Shown here piece after piece: positions 8,198-13,845 of a stretch of DNA of 19,520 nt. The position numbers were made by a program, and so were the translations under genes. The stretch is from assembly GCA_002415845.1 (NCBI GenBank), contig DIAR01000042.1:1-19520 (forward strand). Direction: 5' to 3'. This stretch comes from Candidatus Woesebacteria bacterium UBA5073. Its GTDB lineage: Bacteria; Patescibacteriota; Microgenomatia; UBA8517. Position 1 is the stretch's first letter. Every line of letters starts with the position of its first letter. The notes beneath the pieces were generated by a model, which was not told where the DNA came from, did not search any database, and was given only the letters and a program-made list of their open reading frames with translations.

Positions 8198-9135
8198 GAA
8201 TCGTCTTTTTCGGCACGCCCGAATTTGTCGTTCCCGTTTTGGAATCACTACACCGAACTTTCTCAAATAAAAAAGGTGAATCACCGATTGTAGCCGTTGT
8301 AACCCAAAAACCGGCTCTGACTGGCCGAAAACAGTATTTGGCTCACTCGGCCGTTGATGCCTGGGGTTTTAAACACAAGGTACCGATTTTTTATTCCTCT
8401 CCCGACGTAATCGATACCGGTGTTAAAGCCGATATCGGAATCTTAGCCGCCTACGGCGAAATTATTCCGCCCAGAGTTCTGGCCGCCTTCCCGCACGGCA
8501 TTCTGAACATTCATCCTTCCTTTTTACCTAAATTCCGCGGTGCTTCCCCCGTTCAGGGAGCTTTGGCCATGGGTGAAAAGACAACCGGCGTAACCATTAT
8601 GAAACTGGACGCTAAATTGGATCATGGCGATATCATCAGTCAGTTTGAGGAAGAAATAAAAACTGATGACACCAATAAAACCTTAACCGAAAGACTATTC
8701 GCCAAATCAACGGAAGTCTTAATCGCTCTTTTGGAACCTTACCTGGCCGGAAAGATAAAGCCCAAAAAACAAAACGAAAAGGAAGTTTCTTTTACCACCC
8801 AAATTAAAAAAATCGATGGTTTTATTCCCCCTTCCGCTCTACAGTTAGCCTTAGAGGGAAAAGCGGCTAAGGAAAAACTGACTCTCGGTTTTCTCAAGGA
8901 CACCGTCATTAAAATCACCCCGAAATCCTTAAATAATCTTATAAGAGCACTTTACCCTTGGCCATGTACCTGGACGGACGTCAAAATGGGCGAAACCAAC
9001 AAAAGCAGACTGAAGATTATTTCGGCCCACTTGGAAGATAAAGCTTTAGTTCCCGATCAGGTTCAATTGGAGGGTAAGGAGATTGTTTCCTGGGACGAAT
9101 TCAAAAGAGGCTATCCGGCGGCTAAATTTATTTAA
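8194..9135 (+). CDS. fmt: Methionyl-tRNA formyltransferase
   Basis: Formylates Met-tRNA(fMet) from 10-formyl-tetrahydrofolate for translation initiation. The 313-residue length is typical. The N-terminal Rossmann-type formyltransferase domain opens with MRIVFFGTPEFVVPVL and contains NIHPSFLPKFRGASP (105-119) and GVTIMKLDAKLDHGDI (132-147). The catalytic triad is N105, H107 and D143. The C-terminal tRNA-binding domain (about 205-313) is present. The start is GTG at 8194, overlapping the def stop. A perfect AGGAGG at 8181-8186, 7 nt upstream and inside def, decides this start and is the strongest Shine-Dalgarno in the window. The gene converges on rpmB with an 8-bp overlap of the two stop regions and no terminator between them. 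Confidence 0.96.
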   Translation: MRIVFFGTPEFVVPVLESLHRTFSNKKGESPIVAVVTQKPALTGRKQYLAHSAVDAWGFKHKVPIFYSSPDVIDTGVKADIGILAAYGEIIPPRVLAAFPHGILNIHPSFLPKFRGASPVQGALAMGEKTTGVTIMKLDAKLDHGDIISQFEEEIKTDDTNKTLTERLFAKSTEVLIALLEPYLAGKIKPKKQNEKEVSFTTQIKKIDGFIPPSALQLALEGKAAKEKLTLGFLKDTVIKITPKSLNNLIRALYPWPCTWTDVKMGETNKSRLKIISAHLEDKALVPDQVQLEGKEIVSWDEFKRGYPAAKFI

Positions 9136-9364
9136 CTGTTTTCTTTTCTTTCTTGCCTTTGAGTTTTTTGAGGCATTTGGTACAAAGCTTCATCGAAACC
9201 TTTTTACCGTCAATCACCACCATCGCCTTTTGGATATTGGGTTTAAAAACACGTAAAGTTACCGGGGCTCGGTACTTCCATCTTTTTCCGGCCACACCTC
9301 TTTTGTGCCTCTGGGATCTCCCGGCAACGGTTCCTTTTTTACAAATGTCGCATGCGTAAGCCAT
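9128..9364 (-). CDS. rpmB: Large-subunit ribosomal protein bL28
   Basis: A basic 78-residue protein of the large ribosomal subunit. The family pattern is clear: YACDICKKG at the N-terminus, a lysine/arginine-rich GVAGKRWKYRAP, NIQKAMVVIDGKKVSMKLCTKCLKKLK near the end. C5-C8 and C61-C64 make the zinc-binding (C+) form. The start is the ATG at 9364. The 3' end overlaps the convergent fmt gene by 8 bp. It is a single gene with its own promoter, back to back with the site-2 protease gene. The leader lacks a convincing Shine-Dalgarno. Confidence 0.94.
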   Translation of the reverse strand: MAYACDICKKGTVAGRSQRHKRGVAGKRWKYRAPVTLRVFKPNIQKAMVVIDGKKVSMKLCTKCLKKLKGKKEKKTVK

Positions 9365-9388
9365 ATCTTTTAAATTTAACCTGGTGAG

Positions 9389-9417
9389 ATTATACTATTA
9401 AATACATTTTCTGACAA
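9389..9417. promoter_or_regulatory. Divergent promoters of rpmB (-) and the site-2 protease (+) with overlapping -10 boxes
   Basis: Minus strand: TTGTCA (9417-9412), a 17-nt spacer and TATAAT (9394-9389) point to rpmB. Plus strand: TATACT at 9391-9396 overlaps that -10 box by four bases and precedes the protease ATG (9417) by 20 nt. The plus promoter has no clear -35, and the rpmB -35 touches the protease start codon. Confidence 0.5.
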
Positions 9418-10073
9418 TGATTTTCTTACTCGTCTGGATATTGGCCTTTGTCGTCACCATTACCGTTCATGAATTTGCCCATGCTTGGATGGCGGATCGG
9501 TTGGGTGATCCGACGGCCAAACTGGAAGGAAGGCTGTCCCTAAACCCGATTGTCCATTACGATCCGGTCGGCACGACTCTCCTTTTGGTATTGGTCGTTA
9601 TGCGCGCTTTCGGCGCACCGGTTCTCCCCTTCGGCTGGGCTAAACCGGTCAGATACGACCCTTATAATCTAAAAGATCCCAAAAGAGACGCTGCCTTAAT
9701 TTCTTTCGCCGGACCGGGCATCAATCTTCTTTTGGCTGTGCTCCTGTCTCTGGTTGTCAGATTTTGTTTACTTCCCTTTTCCCCTTTGTCTTTTATCAGT
9801 CAGTTCTTTTACCCGTTTATTATTCTCAATGTCTCTCTGGCTATCTTTAACCTCATCCCGATTCATCCTTTGGACGGCGGCAAAATTCTGGTTGGCCTTC
9901 TGCCGGCCAAGAAGGCTCAAGAGGTGGACGTCTTCTTAAGCCGTTACGGCTTAATCCTGCTTCTTTTCCTCATTTTACCTTCCTTCGGTGGCAATTCCGG
10001 TATCAGTCTGATTATCTCGCCGGTTATTAATTTTTTGTTTAAAATCCTCATCCCCGGATCGTCCCCTCTTTAA
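9417..10073 (+). CDS. Site-2 protease family (M50) intramembrane metalloprotease
   Basis: A 218-residue integral membrane zinc protease of the compact YwhC-like M50 type without a PDZ domain. The zinc site is HEFAH (H18, E19, H22) in the first helix, with the third ligand D153 in NLIPIHPLDGGKIL (145-158). Also conserved are RLSLNPIVHYDPVGT (39-53), PFGWAKPV (71-78) and SFAGPGINLLLA (96-107). Five to six hydrophobic segments are visible. Such enzymes cleave membrane-bound substrates such as anti-sigma factors or leftover signal peptides; the substrate here is unknown. Nothing in the neighbourhood (rpmB upstream on the other strand, an RNA gene downstream) suggests a partner. Confidence 0.9.
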   Translation: MIFLLVWILAFVVTITVHEFAHAWMADRLGDPTAKLEGRLSLNPIVHYDPVGTTLLLVLVVMRAFGAPVLPFGWAKPVRYDPYNLKDPKRDAALISFAGPGINLLLAVLLSLVVRFCLLPFSPLSFISQFFYPFIILNVSLAIFNLIPIHPLDGGKILVGLLPAKKAQEVDVFLSRYGLILLLFLILPSFGGNSGISLIISPVINFLFKILIPGSSPL

Positions 10074-10097
10074 GACCTGTTTTCACGCTGTTTTTTC

Positions 10098-10126
10098 TTG
10101 ACACTATCACATACAATTAATATGAC
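10098..10126 (+). promoter_or_regulatory. Promoter of the structured RNA
   Basis: A perfect TTGACA (10098-10103), a 17-nt spacer and TATGAC (10121-10126) predict transcription from about 10132. No open reading frame follows. Confidence 0.55.
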
Positions 10127-10131
10127 CCTGC

Positions 10132-10298
10132 TCGTGAGGGACTTGGGAACTTTTTCCTTACTGGAAGTTTTTTACGGGAGGACAAATTGCTTTATCCTTA
10201 GGGGTAACAGCTGAGTTCACCCACTTGGTAATACAAGGGAAACTTCTTCCCAGGATCTTTACGGCAGGGTCCTTAAGTTCTCCAAACAGGCTTTTTTT
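10132..10298 (+). ncRNA. Unassigned structured RNA, about 165 nt
   Basis: Fills the gap between the site-2 protease and the tRNA pair. A promoter ends at 10126 and a T7 tract lies at 10292-10298. Helices read by eye: 10137-10142 with 10269-10274; 10143-10149 with 10247-10253; 10153-10159 with 10236-10242. Together these make a rod with a 15-nt bulge on the 3' side. At the tip are two hairpins: 10179-10186/10191-10198 with a TTGC loop, and 10202-10208/10215-10222 with an AGCTGA loop and one bulged C. GACCCTGC (10124-10131) and GCAGGGTC (10264-10271) are also perfectly complementary, but this would need an earlier start. Length and rod shape would suit a 6S-like RNA. The conserved SRP, RNase P and tmRNA cores are not seen, and I cannot assign a family. 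Confidence 0.5.
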
Positions 10299-10300
10299 GC

Positions 10301-10306
10301 TATAAT
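10301..10306 (+). promoter_or_regulatory. Extended -10 promoter of the tRNA-Thr/tRNA-Tyr pair
   Basis: TGC-TATAAT, with TATAAT at 10301-10306, ends 11 nt before the first base of tRNA-Thr. The T tract of the preceding RNA abuts it directly. Confidence 0.55.
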
Positions 10307-10317
10307 TCACCTTGTAC

Positions 10318-10390
10318 GCCGGCATAGCTCAGTTGGTAGAGCAACGCTTTTGTAAAGCGAAGGTCGGGGGTTCGACTCCCTTTGCCGGCT
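10318..10390 (+). tRNA. tRNA-Thr (anticodon TGT)
   Basis: Seven-pair acceptor GCCGGCA/TGCCGGC, D stem GCTC/GAGC, anticodon loop TTTGTAA with TGT at positions 34-36, and T arm with GGTTCGACTCC. Position 27-43 is an A-A mismatch. The discriminator is T and CCA is not encoded. tRNA-Tyr follows after 28 nt, probably in the same transcript. Confidence 0.95.
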
Positions 10391-10418
10391 CAAAAAGGGT
10401 ATTTGATTTTAAAAATTG

Positions 10419-10503
10419 GCTGAGGTGGCGGAGCGGACAATCGCACCAGACTGTAAATCTGGCGGTCGGAAGACCTACCTAGGTTCGAATCCTAGCCTCA
10501 GCA
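10419..10503 (+). tRNA. tRNA-Tyr (anticodon GTA)
   Basis: Class II tRNA with acceptor GCTGAGG/CCTCAGC, anticodon stem-loop CCAGA-CTGTAAA-TCTGG with GTA, a long variable arm (CGGTCGGAAGACC) and T arm CCTAGGTTCGAATCCTAG. The discriminator is A and CCA is not encoded. Confidence 0.95.
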
Positions 10504-10515
10504 CAAAAGATTAAC

Positions 10516-11421
10516 TCACTTAACGAATTCGGGTTGCCCAAGGGAGGTGATGACAACATCTTCTTTTTCCTCTTTAATCAATTCTTTGTTTCTGAAAGTC
10601 AGGGTTATAGCCGCCCCTTCCTTGGTTTTTTGCGACCACATCTGGTCAAAGACAAAGTTGCCCAAAGAATAATAAACGGGCTTGCCGTTAATCGTTTCTT
10701 CTTCCTGCACCCAATGCGGGTGATGCCCTACCACCACATCTGCCCCCTCTTTGATAAGGGTGTTGGCAATTTCCTTTTGTTTTACGCCCGCCTTGGCCTG
10801 ATATTCTTCTCCCCAATGAACACCAACAATTAAGATATCAACCAATTTCTTTGATTCCCTAATCATTTTTAGGTCATATGCGGATGGTTTCCCGTAAATG
10901 TAGTTAAAACCCAAAAAACCAAACTCAACCCCCCGGACTTCCTTAACGGCCAAATTCCCATCCCCCGTGTAATCAATACCGTATTCGGTCAGGGTTTTTT
11001 TGGTCTCGGTTATTCCCCCTGCACCGTAATTGCCGATATGGTTATTGGCCAGGGTAACCACATCAATTCCGGAAAAAGTTAAGCCCAAAACCATTTTGGG
11101 ATCGGCGCAAAAAATCATCCCGGTATCGGTTTTGGGGCAGCCTTCAACCAACGGACTTTCCAAGTTACCGAAAACAATATCCGCCTGTTTCAATTCGGAA
11201 GCCACCTTCCAAAAAGGATAGGTGTAATCATTTTTGGCTAAAGTTGTGGTCATGACGCTTCGGCCAAGCATGATATCCCCAACCAAAACCACCTTAATAT
11301 CCTTCCTAAAAAGTCCCGACACCCAACCGTTTTTTCCCTTAAAAGAGAAACTGAAGATAACAATCAAAAAGAGGAAAATCGAGGCTGAGAGAAGAATAAT
11401 GAAAGATGGTTGTCTCTTCAT
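10516..11421 (-). CDS. CapA family protein (PGA_cap, metallophosphatase-like)
   Basis: A member of the CapA/PgsA family, associated with poly-gamma-glutamate capsule synthesis but widespread with unproved roles. The fold resembles calcineurin-type metallophosphatases. Motifs in order: VGDIMLGR, FGNLESPL, LANNHIGNYG, GVHWGEEY, GHHPHWVQ and YSLGNFVFDQMW, covering the full domain. The N-terminus carries one hydrophobic helix (about residues 7-27), so the domain is outside the membrane and anchored. I chose the ATG at 11421 (301 residues). An earlier in-frame ATG at 11493 would run through the opposite-strand tRNA-Thr and lie upstream of the predicted promoter. The -10 TATACT ends 9 nt before this ATG. 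The gene separates two tRNA units and runs against both. Confidence 0.9.
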   Translation of the reverse strand: MKRQPSFIILLSASIFLFLIVIFSFSFKGKNGWVSGLFRKDIKVVLVGDIMLGRSVMTTTLAKNDYTYPFWKVASELKQADIVFGNLESPLVEGCPKTDTGMIFCADPKMVLGLTFSGIDVVTLANNHIGNYGAGGITETKKTLTEYGIDYTGDGNLAVKEVRGVEFGFLGFNYIYGKPSAYDLKMIRESKKLVDILIVGVHWGEEYQAKAGVKQKEIANTLIKEGADVVVGHHPHWVQEEETINGKPVYYSLGNFVFDQMWSQKTKEGAAITLTFRNKELIKEEKEDVVITSLGQPEFVK

Positions 11422-11430
11422 GGCTTTTTT

Positions 11431-11453
11431 AAGTATACCAACTTTGGTATAAT
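11431..11453. promoter_or_regulatory. Palindromic divergent promoter for capA (-) and tRNA-Thr(GGT) (+)
   Basis: TATACCAACTTTGGTATA (11433-11450) is a perfect inverted repeat with 8-nt arms and a 2-nt centre. Each end is part of an extended -10: TGG-TATAAT on the plus strand (box at 11448-11453) and TGG-TATACT on the minus strand (box at 11436-11431). The two boxes are 11 bp apart, so only one polymerase could bind at a time. Confidence 0.55.
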
Positions 11454-11466
11454 GACGCAGGAATTT

Positions 11467-11542
11467 GCCTGGGTAGCTCAGTTGGTAGAGCACGTCATTG
11501 GTAATGACGAGGTCATCGGTTCAAGCCCGATCTCAGGCTCCA
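11467..11542 (+). tRNA. tRNA-Thr (anticodon GGT), CCA encoded
   Basis: Acceptor GCCTGGG/CTCAGGC (one G-T pair), D stem GCTC/GAGC, anticodon arm CGTCA-TTGGTAA-TGACG with GGT at 34-36, T arm ATCGGTTCAAGCCCGAT. The discriminator is T followed by CCA (11540-11542). It is the only tRNA of the four with CCA in the DNA, possibly by chance. Confidence 0.95.
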
Positions 11543-11544
11543 TA

Positions 11545-11573
11545 TTGTTTCTGAGAGGCTAATCGTTTAAAAT
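11545..11573 (+). promoter_or_regulatory. Promoter of rpmG (near-leaderless)
   Basis: TTGTTT (11545-11550), a 17-nt spacer and TAAAAT (11568-11573) end 8 nt before the rpmG ATG. The -35 begins right after the tRNA 3' end. No Shine-Dalgarno precedes rpmG. Confidence 0.55.
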
Positions 11574-11581
11574 ACCCGCAT

Positions 11582-11755
11582 ATGGCAAAAAAAGGTGCAA
11601 GAGAATTGGTTGCTTTAATCTGTTCCGAGTGTAAATCGCAAAACTACATCACCGAACGGAACAAGATTAATATGGAGGCAAAACTCCAGATTAACAAGTA
11701 CTGTAAAACCTGTCGAAAACAGACCTCTCATAAAGAGACCACCAAGCTGAAGTAA
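11582..11755 (+). CDS. rpmG: Large-subunit ribosomal protein bL33
   Basis: A 57-residue basic protein of the large ribosomal subunit. The sequence starts MAKKGARELVALICSECKSQ, continues with NYITERNK and ends in NKYCKTCRKQTSHKETTKLK, the standard bL33 layout. C14-C17 and C41-C44 form a zinc ribbon, so this is the C+ form, like bL28 in this window. The start is the ATG at 11582, with no Shine-Dalgarno but with a promoter 8 nt upstream. In many bacteria rpmG lies between tuf and tRNA-Trp/secE; here tRNA-Thr(GGT) precedes it by 39 nt and tRNA-Trp follows after an unrelated gene. Confidence 0.95.
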   Translation: MAKKGARELVALICSECKSQNYITERNKINMEAKLQINKYCKTCRKQTSHKETTKLK

Positions 11756-11767
11756 TACCTTATAGTC

Positions 11768-11795
11768 TTGACTATATCTCCCCTTTTGTTATAAT
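11768..11795 (+). promoter_or_regulatory. Strong promoter of the 127-residue orphan
   Basis: TTGACT (11768-11773), a 16-nt spacer ending in TGT, and TATAAT (11790-11795) combine a near-consensus -35, a perfect -10 and an extended -10. Transcription should start near 11802. Confidence 0.65.
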
Positions 11796-11801
11796 ACCCC
11801 C

Positions 11802-11878
11802 AGGTTTCATAAGGCTAAACAAGGCAGCCTTTGTTGCAACTTAAAATCTTAATTATTCTCAAATAAGGAGTGTGTTTG
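11802..11878 (+). promoter_or_regulatory. Leader with alternative hairpins before the 127-residue orphan
   Basis: The predicted leader of about 77 nt is the longest in the window. It can form AAGGCT/AGCCTT (11811-11816 with 11826-11831) or the competing stem 11818-11824 with 11828-11835 (7 pairs, one bulge). A good AAGGAG Shine-Dalgarno (11865-11870) lies 8 nt before the ATG. No known riboswitch is recognised; a regulatory role is inferred only from the exclusive pairings. Confidence 0.35.
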
Positions 11879-12262
11879 ATGTCCAGAAAAAGCGATGCAA
11901 AGACCTTTTCTCAATCGGGAACGGTTTGGGACAAGGCCGGAAACAAGAAACAGTTTGGGCACGGAGTTTCGGTTGAGGCGATTATTACGCCCCTAAACTC
12001 CGGAATGGGAGCCGACGTAAGAGTCACTTTCGAAACGTCGGGCGTTGACGGTCGTTGTGCTTCCATCAAAAAGCCGTTTATCAACGACAGGACGAAGACT
12101 CTTTCTCAATTTATCGAGAAAGAAATCCTCCCCGATCTGCTCACCAGAATAAACACGGTTTTTCATAAACAGGGAGAAGCCCTCATAAATGAATACCGGA
12201 AATTCGTTCTGGATGAAATCGGGTTGTTTTACCGGGACATCGACAAAATCTATTTGTCCTAA
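11879..12262 (+). CDS. Hypothetical protein, 127 aa, strongly expressed single gene
   Basis: Not recognised. The protein is soluble with no signal peptide. The first half (about 10-60) looks strand-rich, with GTVWDKAGNKKQFGHGVSV and ADVRVTFETSG. The second half (about 75-120) looks helical, with KTLSQFIEKEILPDLLTRI and GEALINEYRKFVLDEIG. One cysteine is present. The start is the ATG at 11879 because AAGGAG lies 8 nt upstream; an in-frame GTG at 11870 overlaps that Shine-Dalgarno and is rejected. It has its own strong promoter, a structured leader and a clear terminator, so it is a monocistronic unit that should be well expressed. It is placed between rpmG and tRNA-Trp, a slot where tuf/secE-type genes are often found. 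Confidence 0.8.
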   Translation: MSRKSDAKTFSQSGTVWDKAGNKKQFGHGVSVEAIITPLNSGMGADVRVTFETSGVDGRCASIKKPFINDRTKTLSQFIEKEILPDLLTRINTVFHKQGEALINEYRKFVLDEIGLFYRDIDKIYLS

Positions 12263-12279
12263 AACAACAAGCAAGGCAT

Positions 12280-12320
12280 ATGGGGTGTCATTTTAAAACA
12301 AAGTGTCACCCCATTTTTTT
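12280..12320 (+). terminator. Rho-independent terminator after the 127-residue orphan
   Basis: ATGGGGTG (12280-12287) pairs with CACCCCAT (12307-12314). The stem continues inward after a T-T mismatch with two more pairs, and a run of seven T follows at 12314-12320. It is the clearest terminator in the window. Confidence 0.85.
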
Positions 12321-12347
12321 GCCTATTTAGGGGAAAGAAAGTAAAAT
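12319..12347 (+). promoter_or_regulatory. Promoter of tRNA-Trp
   Basis: TTGCCT (12319-12324), a 17-nt spacer and TAAAAT (12342-12347) end 11 nt before the tRNA, the same distance as for tRNA-Thr(TGT). The -35 overlaps the preceding terminator T tract. Confidence 0.5.
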
Positions 12348-12358
12348 AATAAAAATAT

Positions 12359-12429
12359 AGGGGCGTAGTTAAATGGTATAACGGTGGTCTCCAAAACCAT
12401 CATTGGGAGTTCGATTCTCTCCGCCCCTG
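12359..12429 (+). tRNA. tRNA-Trp (anticodon CCA)
   Basis: Perfect seven-pair acceptor AGGGGCG/CGCCCCT, anticodon arm GTGGT-CTCCAAA-ACCAT with CCA at 34-36, T arm GGGAG-TTCGATT-CTCTC, discriminator G. CCA is not encoded (CAGG follows). The CCA anticodon reads only TGG, consistent with TGA being a stop here. Confidence 0.95.
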
Positions 12430-12440
12430 CAGGATTGTTT

Positions 12441-13187
12441 CTATAAAAAAGCAGCGTTTGCATTCTTATGAACAAAATCGTTTAATTTCTCCCAGTTTAG
12501 AAAATATAATAAATATTCACCGTCTTCTAAACCTTGGACATTTTTTGCAGTGATTTTACCCTTATTTTCGAAAAAAGCATGTTCCATTGTCTTCTGCGAA
12601 GGAATATTTTCAACTCTAACAAAACCCGTTACAAACATCTTGGGAGACATTTCTTTTGAATATTTACCTGTCTCCTTATTAATTCCTTTCCCTTTAAGTT
12701 TATTAATCTCTATACAGGCCTGTCTCAAAGCACTTGCGACTTGCCCCGGTTTAACATCCCCCATTCTGGCGATACCAACTTCTACCAGTTGAGTTTCATT
12801 ATTTATTTTTGGGAGCAAAGGCTTAAACAGTCTGATTTTGTCTCTAGTCTCTTTATCACTAAAAAAATTAACAACTCCCTGTAGTTTTCCCACTTCTGCT
12901 GGTTCAACATATTCAGGAGAACCAGATATGGCAAACAACACTTCCCAATCCCTCGGATTTTCGTTTTTATGCTTTTCTGCCCACCTTTTAATATCATTAA
13001 GGTCCATATCTTTCACACCATCAAAAAAATTATTAATTTTATCGTCTTGAGTTATTTGAAACATTCTATCCATATCCAAACTTTTTGAAGTATCCACAAA
13101 CCTAATTCCTGCATGAACCTCACCAACATATCTCAACTGAGTTACAGAGCCTTGTTTATTCTCGTCCTCAAACCCGCTTTCAGTCAT
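12441..13187 (-). CDS. GNAT acetyltransferase-like protein, 248 aa
   Basis: A soluble protein whose order of elements resembles the GNAT N-acetyltransferase fold. GKLQGVVNFFSD (100-111) looks like the central strand pair. LVEVGIARMGDVKPGQVASALRQA (134-157, read as strand, loop, helix) resembles the acetyl-CoA-binding motif A, although the usual (R/Q)xxGx(G/A) loop is reduced to KPGQVA. FVTGFVRVENIPSQKTMEHA (185-204) matches the late strand plus the asparagine/serine helix of the family. The first 80 residues are unassigned. The degenerate glycine loop means activity is uncertain. The start is the ATG at 13187, six bases behind a -10 box. It is divergent from the next gene. Confidence 0.45.
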   Translation of the reverse strand: MTESGFEDENKQGSVTQLRYVGEVHAGIRFVDTSKSLDMDRMFQITQDDKINNFFDGVKDMDLNDIKRWAEKHKNENPRDWEVLFAISGSPEYVEPAEVGKLQGVVNFFSDKETRDKIRLFKPLLPKINNETQLVEVGIARMGDVKPGQVASALRQACIEINKLKGKGINKETGKYSKEMSPKMFVTGFVRVENIPSQKTMEHAFFENKGKITAKNVQGLEDGEYLLYFLNWEKLNDFVHKNANAAFL

Positions 13188-13193
13188 ATGCTA

Positions 13194-13222
13194 ATTCTAA
13201 TTCTTGAAGATTTTTAAAGCAA
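13194..13222 (-). promoter_or_regulatory. Promoter of the GNAT-like gene (leaderless arrangement)
   Basis: On the minus strand TTGCTT (13222-13217), a 17-nt spacer and TAGAAT (13199-13194) end 6 nt before the ATG at 13187, so the mRNA should start at or beside the start codon. Confidence 0.5.
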
Positions 13223-13274
13223 AAGAAGTTCCCCACATAGTTTATTGGCTCCTGCAAAATAGCCTCAAATAAAG

Positions 13275-13302
13275 TATAATTCCTTTATCCCTAGAAAGGT
13301 GG
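13275..13302 (+). promoter_or_regulatory. -10 box and Shine-Dalgarno of the HELVE-motif gene
   Basis: TATAAT at 13275-13280 predicts a leader of about 25 nt containing AGGTGG (13297-13302), 9 nt before the ATG at 13312. No convincing -35 was found. Confidence 0.45.
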
Positions 13303-13311
13303 CATAAAACT

Positions 13312-13785
13312 ATGATCATGGATTTCTTACAGATTAAAAACCGTTCCCTCGCCAATAAGATTGAATTGGCGATCCAAAAAAGTGCCCTAAACAAAGACCG
13401 GGGGTTTACCTTATCCGGCCCTTGGAAAGAATTCATTCGGGAAGAAAAAGGTATAAAAATATTTAAGGTTCAAGGCTCCTGGATAAGAAACAATCTTCTC
13501 ACCTCTTGGGAGCACGGCGGTCATGGCTATGTGTCCGAGTTTATCCCCCTTGATGAAGTCTGGGTCAGCGACACCCACCCCGAATACTGTATCTGCAAAA
13601 ACGTCAACGAAAAACGGGAAATTTCAAGCAAGTTTTTTGAAAGCAGCATCTTACACGAACTGGTTGAACTGGAACTGATGGCAAAAGGTATGATTTATGC
13701 AAAAGCCCACCAGATAGCCTTACAAAAAGAAAAAGAGGCCGGAATGCTTAAAGATGGCTACTGTGAAGATTATTCAGAATCATAA
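13312..13785 (+). CDS. Hypothetical protein with HELVE motif, possible metal site
   Basis: Not assigned to a named family. The 157-residue protein has no signal peptide. A strand-rich middle part carries WEHGGHGYVSEFIPLDEVWV (66-85), with H68 and H71. A long helix ILHELVELELMAKGMIYAKAHQIALQKE (113-140) then holds H115, E116, E119 and H133. HExxE plus a histidine two to four helical turns later resembles the metal-binding helix of small zinc-dependent proteins, but the canonical HExxH is absent. Three cysteines (93, 95, 151) are present. The ATG at 13312 fits the AGGTGG best; an ATG at 13318 lies 15 nt from it. I infer a metal-binding or degenerate peptidase fold with low certainty. Confidence 0.6.
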   Translation: MIMDFLQIKNRSLANKIELAIQKSALNKDRGFTLSGPWKEFIREEKGIKIFKVQGSWIRNNLLTSWEHGGHGYVSEFIPLDEVWVSDTHPEYCICKNVNEKREISSKFFESSILHELVELELMAKGMIYAKAHQIALQKEKEAGMLKDGYCEDYSES

Positions 13786-13830
13786 AGTTGGGATAAAAAA
13801 AGTTTTCTATTTCCCGCTTAACCCCTTATT

Positions 13831-13839
13831 TGCTAAAAT
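13831..13839 (+). promoter_or_regulatory. Extended -10 promoter of the CX5R gene (leaderless arrangement)
   Basis: TGC-TAAAAT, with TAAAAT at 13834-13839, ends 6 nt before the ATG at 13846. The geometry matches the def promoter exactly. Confidence 0.5.
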
Positions 13840-13845
13840 ATCAGT

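Noticed and set aside
10132..10298. SRP RNA, RNase P RNA or tmRNA as identity of the structured RNA
   Set aside because: The conserved SRP domain IV (GGAAGCAGCC-like), the RNase P core (GAAAGTCC and ACAGAA) and the tRNA-like ends of tmRNA are not visible.
11422..11493. Upstream in-frame ATG adding 24 residues to CapA
   Set aside because: It would overlap the opposite-strand tRNA-Thr and lie upstream of the predicted promoter; the ATG at 11421 starts directly before the membrane helix.
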